Assembly (NCBI GenBank): GCA_900556765.1
Contig: USQH01000039.1
Span: forward strand, 1-11,471
DNA length: 11,471 nt
Direction of reading: 5' to 3'
From: an uncultured Oscillospiraceae bacterium
GTDB taxonomy: Bacteria > Bacillota > Clostridia > Oscillospirales > Acutalibacteraceae
Made by a program: the position numbers and the translations under genes
Part shown: positions 8,342 through 11,471 of the stretch, piece by piece
Layout: every line of letters starts with the position of its first letter
Position numbering within the stretch: the stretch's first letter is position 1
The notes under the pieces: generated by a model
What the model was told of the DNA's origin: nothing
Database searches by the model: none
The model's input: only the letters and a program-made list of their open reading frames with translations

Positions 8342-9667
8342 ATGGACATTATCGTAAAGCCAAACAGCTTTTTCTCCCGAATTTGGAAGGAACAACAGTA
8401 TGATCCCGACGTAACATACCGCCGTGCAAAGCATTGCCATGCAATCAAGCACGGAGATGTTATTCTTATTTATAATTTTCTGACACGAATGTTTGTTTCC
8501 TGCGCCGCAGACAGCTTTGAGGACGCCGTGAATAAAAACAAGGAGTTTTTCGTCAAAAACTATTTTCTTGTGCCCGAGGATTTTAATGAGATCGAATTGG
8601 CGGATTTTCTGGTCCGGGCGGTAAAGCCGCACGGATTTGTTATTTTCACGACCACTGTGTGTAATGCACGCTGCCCATATTGCTTTGAAAAAAACTCTCC
8701 GGTGCGCCACATGACCGAGCAAACGGCTAACGATATCGGTGACTTCATCTTAAACACGATTGACCCGAAAAAGCCGGTCAGCTTTACATGGTTCGGCGGC
8801 GAGCCGCTGATGAATCCAAAGGTTATTGACATCATCTGCGGAAAGCTCCGTGATGCCGGCGTTTCGTTTTCGTCGTATGTTATTTCAAACGGTTACCTTT
8901 TTGACAACGATATGGTCGAGCACGCGCTGAAATACTGGAATCTGAAAAAAGCGCAGATAACCCTCGACGGAACTGAGGATGTTTACAACCGTATAAAAGC
9001 GTATGTTTATAAAAACGATGAAAGTCCCTTTAAGCGCGTGACAAGCAATATTCAAAAACTTGTTGATCATAATGTTAAGGTCGGCATACGCCTGAATGTC
9101 AGCGAGGAAAACTGCGAAAATCTGGAGGAGCTGGTGCGTCAGCTTGCGCCGCAGTTCAGCGGTAACGATTTAGTCAGAGTTTACTGCCATGACGTTTATC
9201 ACGGCAACGAGCATCATCCCTCCAAGGAGGATTTGGAGCTTTCCGTGCTGCGGAGCCGTGTTACATTCAAAATAGTTGAGCTGATCGAGCAGTTGTATCA
9301 CTATAATCACGCGCTTCTCACACCCGAAATTCGCGGCAGACGATGCATGGCGGATAGAGACGATTGCGTAACTTTGCTGCCTGACGGCACTATTATCGAG
9401 TGCGAAAGCTATTTGGAGGATGAGCCCGTCGGCACGATTTATGATGACTACCGCAATCAGGATGTTATCAGGCGGTGGAAAGAAAGCGGAAAGAATGAGG
9501 CGTGCAAAGACTGCGTGCTTTATGCAAAATGCGATGCTATTAAAAACTGCCCGAATCATAATCCCGACATTTGCTTCGCCGGATACCGTAATACATTGTT
9601 ATACAAGAGCGAGCTGCAGATGATCTCAACTTATGAAGATTACATCAAGAATAAAAAGACTGAGTAA
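8342..9667 (+). CDS. Radical SAM/SPASM protein, probable peptide-modifying maturase
   Basis: The 441-aa protein should bind a [4Fe-4S] cluster that cleaves S-adenosylmethionine and generates a radical on a substrate. Residues 1-95 form an N-terminal domain (DVILIYNFLTRMFVSC, 39-54) like that preceding the core in RiPP maturases. The radical SAM core has C107-NAR-C111-PY-C114, then FTWFGGEPL (148-156), YVISNG (179-184) and AQITLDGTEDVYNR (204-217). The C-terminal SPASM domain has C335 with G349 and C354 in the canonical Cx13Gx4C, then C388, C391, C397, C403 and C411, enough for two auxiliary clusters; C342 is extra. The pattern is typical of enzymes that make thioether or other cross-links in ribosomal peptides, but the substrate cannot be named. 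The start has GGAG eight bases upstream. It stands alone between its own promoter and terminator, and no clear precursor-peptide gene was found. Base composition is more AT-rich than the genes to its left. Confidence 0.88.
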   Translation: MDIIVKPNSFFSRIWKEQQYDPDVTYRRAKHCHAIKHGDVILIYNFLTRMFVSCAADSFEDAVNKNKEFFVKNYFLVPEDFNEIELADFLVRAVKPHGFVIFTTTVCNARCPYCFEKNSPVRHMTEQTANDIGDFILNTIDPKKPVSFTWFGGEPLMNPKVIDIICGKLRDAGVSFSSYVISNGYLFDNDMVEHALKYWNLKKAQITLDGTEDVYNRIKAYVYKNDESPFKRVTSNIQKLVDHNVKVGIRLNVSEENCENLEELVRQLAPQFSGNDLVRVYCHDVYHGNEHHPSKEDLELSVLRSRVTFKIVELIEQLYHYNHALLTPEIRGRRCMADRDDCVTLLPDGTIIECESYLEDEPVGTIYDDYRNQDVIRRWKESGKNEACKDCVLYAKCDAIKNCPNHNPDICFAGYRNTLLYKSELQMISTYEDYIKNKKTE

Positions 9668-9718
9668 AATTAAAATAACACTCAATAGTTTGATGAACAG
9701 TGTGAATTAAACATATTT

Positions 9719-9757
9719 AAGCAGGAACGCCGCTAATCAACGGCGTTCCTGCTTTTT
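9719..9757 (+). terminator. Strong intrinsic terminator after radical SAM gene
   Basis: AGCAGGAACGCCG (9720-9732) pairs perfectly with CGGCGTTCCTGCT (9741-9753) around an 8-nt loop, and 9719/9754 can add one pair. A run of five T (9753-9757) follows. It ends the radical SAM transcript 52 bases after its stop codon, so that gene is probably monocistronic. Confidence 0.88.
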
Positions 9758-9782
9758 GGTGTCTTTAGGTGTGAGAATAAAA

Positions 9783-9799
9783 CCTCGGTTTTACCGAGG
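9783..9799. other. Small GC hairpin flanked by A-rich DNA
   Basis: CCTCGG (9783-9788) pairs with CCGAGG (9794-9799) around TTTTA. It is preceded by AAAA and followed by seven A. Read on the minus strand, CCGAGG is followed by TTTTATTC, so it could be a weak minus-strand terminator, but no minus-strand gene reaches it. The following stretch, 9800-9940, is AT-rich and I see no gene or clear element in it. Confidence 0.35.
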
Positions 9800-9940
9800 A
9801 AAAAAAGAGCGGAGCAACGATAAAAAGACATTTCATAATTTTTTATTGTCGTTTTTAATAATATTCAGTTTATCCGTTTACGATTCATTTATTGTAATTA
9901 TACAGAAAAATTCGGTAAAAAAAGGCCCTTTACGCAGCGC

Positions 9941-9976
9941 AATTTCGAAATTGTCAATTGACTCTTTTGAAATTGT
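9941..9976. promoter_or_regulatory. Two abutting palindromes and a direct repeat upstream of the lipoprotein gene
   Basis: AATTTCGAAATT (9941-9952) is a perfect 12-bp palindrome and is followed immediately by GTCAATTGAC (9953-9962), a perfect 10-bp palindrome. GAAATTGT occurs at 9947-9954 and again at 9969-9976, spaced 22 bases, about two helical turns. The block ends about 25 bases before the extended -10 element, where an activator or repressor would be expected to bind. AT-rich composition makes some symmetry likely by chance. Confidence 0.4.
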
Positions 9977-9998
9977 GCTGAATTTGTTTTTTTATTTA

Positions 9999-10007
9999 TG
10001 CTATAAT
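9999..10007 (+). promoter_or_regulatory. Extended -10 promoter for the lipoprotein gene
   Basis: TGCTATAAT (9999-10007) combines the TGn extension with a perfect -10. No good -35 lies 16-18 bases upstream; CTGAAT at 9978-9983 is the nearest weak match. The expected start is near 10014, about 50 bases before ATG 10064. A second TATAAT at 10025-10030 lacks a -35. Confidence 0.55.
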
Positions 10008-10063
10008 TATCGTGTCAAATTATATATAATTTGCCTTTGGCTCATTTTAGGAGAGGGATGCTT

Positions 10064-11200
10064 ATGAACTTGAAAATAATCAGAACCGTAGCTGTTACAC
10101 TTGCTGTAATTATGCTATTATCTCTCACCGCCTGCGGTAGTGAGAAAACAACGGTCAACAGTGACGACACAAAGATCGAACAGATAGAAAAAGGGGTTAA
10201 AGTTACTCAAACCGCTGCCAAAGCTGTACAGACCGAAAAATACGAAACACCCGATTTCAGTATTACGATCCCGAAGGGATGGAAGGTAACAACCGGCGGT
10301 GCAAATATATATCACTCCATAAGAATAAGCGATCCGAATGAACCTCTCAACGGTATGTTTATTCTTCTGAAAGCAGAATGCTTGCTGCACTCACAGGCCG
10401 GTAAAGACGCATGGAAAAGTCTCAACAGAATGGGCAACACACAGGCAGCTCTGCTTGCAAACGCACCGGTGCTTAAAAATCCATCTACCGAAAATTTTTA
10501 TAAGATTTTTACTCAATATGCGGATTTTGTAACACAAATGGATTCATCATATTCCGGATACATATTTCCAAAATATGATGATTTTACCGTAACCGATAGA
10601 TTTGAATCTAACAGCAATCTGAAAAACGACGCTATCGATGATGAGCTTTTACGCGCAACTTTTATCGAAAACGGAAAAGAAGGCGAAGGCTTGTTCTCTG
10701 CCAGTGTAGTTGATTTCGGCAGCTTGGCTATTTCGGACGGTACTGTCGTTAATTATCAATTGAAGCCAGTTGACGGCGGATACTACATGGCATACAATAT
10801 CGTGGCAATAACCGCCGCAAAGGATACCTTCATTGAATGGGAGAGCGTACTTACCGACTGTATGAAAACGCTTAAATATTCCGATAGCTTTGTAAACGCA
10901 ACTAATAAAGCGAGCAACGGAAAAGTTGCTCAGGCAATGCAAATCAGTAAAAATTTCAATCAGATAATGGACAGTATGATGTCATCCTGGGAAAGCCGCA
11001 ATAAAAGTCAGGATATTATCAGCCAAAAGCAAAGCGACGCAATTCTCGGCTATGAGCGAGTTTACGATACCGAAACAAATGAAACCTACCGTGCGACAAA
11101 CGGTTTTACCGATGCTTATGACGGGAGCCGTTATCAGCCCGTGACTGACGATAATATGTATACGGAAGCAATAAGCGGTTACATAGAACGAGTAGATTAA
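10064..11200 (+). CDS. Lipoprotein of unknown function
   Basis: Predicted surface-anchored lipoprotein of 378 aa. The N-terminus has MNLKIIRT, a hydrophobic stretch (about 9-21) and a lipobox SLTAC with Cys24, followed by a polar Ser/Asp/Lys linker. The mature part has PDFSITIPKGWKV near residues 63-75, a pattern seen in extracellular PsbP-like or DcrB-like beta-rich domains; that comparison is by eye. The C-terminal segment from about 309 (WESRNKSQDIISQKQSDA, then LGYERVYDTETNETYRA) resembles a tail I associate with other uncharacterised bacterial proteins. There are only two other cysteines and no transmembrane segment after the signal. AGGAGAGGG (10049-10057) is the RBS. ATG 10064 is favoured for spacing; ATG 10058 adds only two residues. 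It has its own promoter and no obvious link to the upstream radical SAM gene. No clear terminator follows it. Confidence 0.8.
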   Translation: MNLKIIRTVAVTLAVIMLLSLTACGSEKTTVNSDDTKIEQIEKGVKVTQTAAKAVQTEKYETPDFSITIPKGWKVTTGGANIYHSIRISDPNEPLNGMFILLKAECLLHSQAGKDAWKSLNRMGNTQAALLANAPVLKNPSTENFYKIFTQYADFVTQMDSSYSGYIFPKYDDFTVTDRFESNSNLKNDAIDDELLRATFIENGKEGEGLFSASVVDFGSLAISDGTVVNYQLKPVDGGYYMAYNIVAITAAKDTFIEWESVLTDCMKTLKYSDSFVNATNKASNGKVAQAMQISKNFNQIMDSMMSSWESRNKSQDIISQKQSDAILGYERVYDTETNETYRATNGFTDAYDGSRYQPVTDDNMYTEAISGYIERVD

Positions 11201-11218
11201 AAAAACGAAAAAATTTAT

Positions 11219-11247
11219 TTGATAATCAGCGAATGTTTTAATAATAT
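11219..11247 (+). promoter_or_regulatory. Possible promoter before the terminal zinc-ribbon remnant
   Basis: TTGATA (11219-11224) and TAATAT (11242-11247) are spaced by exactly 17 bases, matching five and four of six consensus positions. Transcription would start near 11254, ahead of AAAAGG (11271-11276). In DNA this AT-rich such a match may be accidental. Confidence 0.3.
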
Positions 11248-11471
11248 AAGAATCGAGAATTTTTTACGTTAAAAGGCACTGATGTGCAAACCGTTGTTAC
11301 TCGTCTTAAAAATTTTTTTCGCGATGAAAAAGGAATGGAAGTGCAAAGCTCAAGTTTCATCAAGCTCTAAGTTTTGCAATCATTGCGGGACAAAACTAAA
11401 TAATAATTGCCCACATTGCGGAGCATATATTGCTGCAGGCAGTTCTTTCTGCTTAAAATGCGGACAGAAAC
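11245..11471 (+). pseudogene. Degraded, internally deleted zinc-ribbon protein gene (runs off window)
   Basis: Two protein-like stretches occur in different frames. In one (11245-11370) the reading contains EFFTLKGTDVQTVVTRLKNF, then FRDEKGMEVQ, and stops soon after at TAA 11368. It has no upstream ATG, GTG or TTG start. In another frame (through 11471) lies a double zinc ribbon, KFCNHCGTKL, NNCPHCGAYI and SSFCLKCGQK. I recall clostridial proteins that begin like the first stretch, have a long middle region and end in a zinc ribbon. Here the middle is missing and the halves are out of frame, so an internal deletion of an older gene is the likeliest reading. The first ribbon also lacks its leading Cys pair. 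Alternatively ATG 11282, with AAAAGG five bases upstream, begins an intact small protein (MCKPLLLVLKIFF, then the ribbons), open to the window edge. The true end is outside the window. Confidence 0.5.

Noticed and set aside
9756..10067. Open frame of about 103 codons before the lipoprotein gene, considered as a small membrane or precursor peptide
   Set aside because: It runs through the 9783-9799 hairpin, the palindromes and the promoter, has no RBS at its start, and its Phe/Ile-rich translation simply reflects AT-rich non-coding DNA.

Overview
The window most likely comes from a chromosome of a low-to-moderate GC, anaerobic Gram-positive bacterium of the class Clostridia, perhaps the Oscillospiraceae/Ruminococcaceae. 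Three things point there. hisS and aspS sit side by side, as is common in Firmicutes. An oxygen-sensitive ATPase/iron-sulfur activase system of the 2-hydroxyacyl-CoA dehydratase type is present. There are also a SPASM radical SAM enzyme, a Lys-rich lipoprotein signal and purine-rich Shine-Dalgarno sequences. No phylogenetic computation was possible, so the placement is inference.

Layout. (1) Positions 1-143 are an AT-rich intergenic region holding a perfect consensus promoter that points left, out of the window, with a 9-bp dyad downstream of it. (2) 153-3320 is a rightward two-gene operon, hisS-aspS (histidyl- and aspartyl-tRNA synthetase), ending at a bidirectional terminator. (3) 7878-3554, leftward, is a two-gene translationally coupled operon. 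The first protein (about 980 aa) carries two BadF/HgdC-type ATPase domains and an HgdB-like iron-sulfur domain; the second (461 aa) is another HgdB-like protein. In related bacteria I recall these parts as one polypeptide of about 1400 aa. (4) 7879-8341 is a divergent intergenic region with a promoter for each side and four copies of an 11-bp TTTGTGCAAAA-like site. The rightward leader contains three consecutive hairpins. (5) 8342-9667 is a radical SAM/SPASM protein resembling peptide-modifying maturases, with no recognisable substrate peptide in the window, followed by a strong terminator. (6) 10064-11200 is a lipoprotein of unknown function, preceded by two perfect palindromes and an extended -10 promoter. 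(7) 11245 to the end looks like a decayed, internally deleted zinc-ribbon gene running off the window.

Regions 1-3 are conserved and informational or anaerobic-metabolic. From the radical SAM gene rightward the sequence is visibly more AT-rich and accessory-like. The most interesting part is 7878-9667: an ATP-driven low-potential electron activase divergent from an orphan radical SAM maturase, sharing a repeat-rich control region that suggests common regulation. That functional link is inference.
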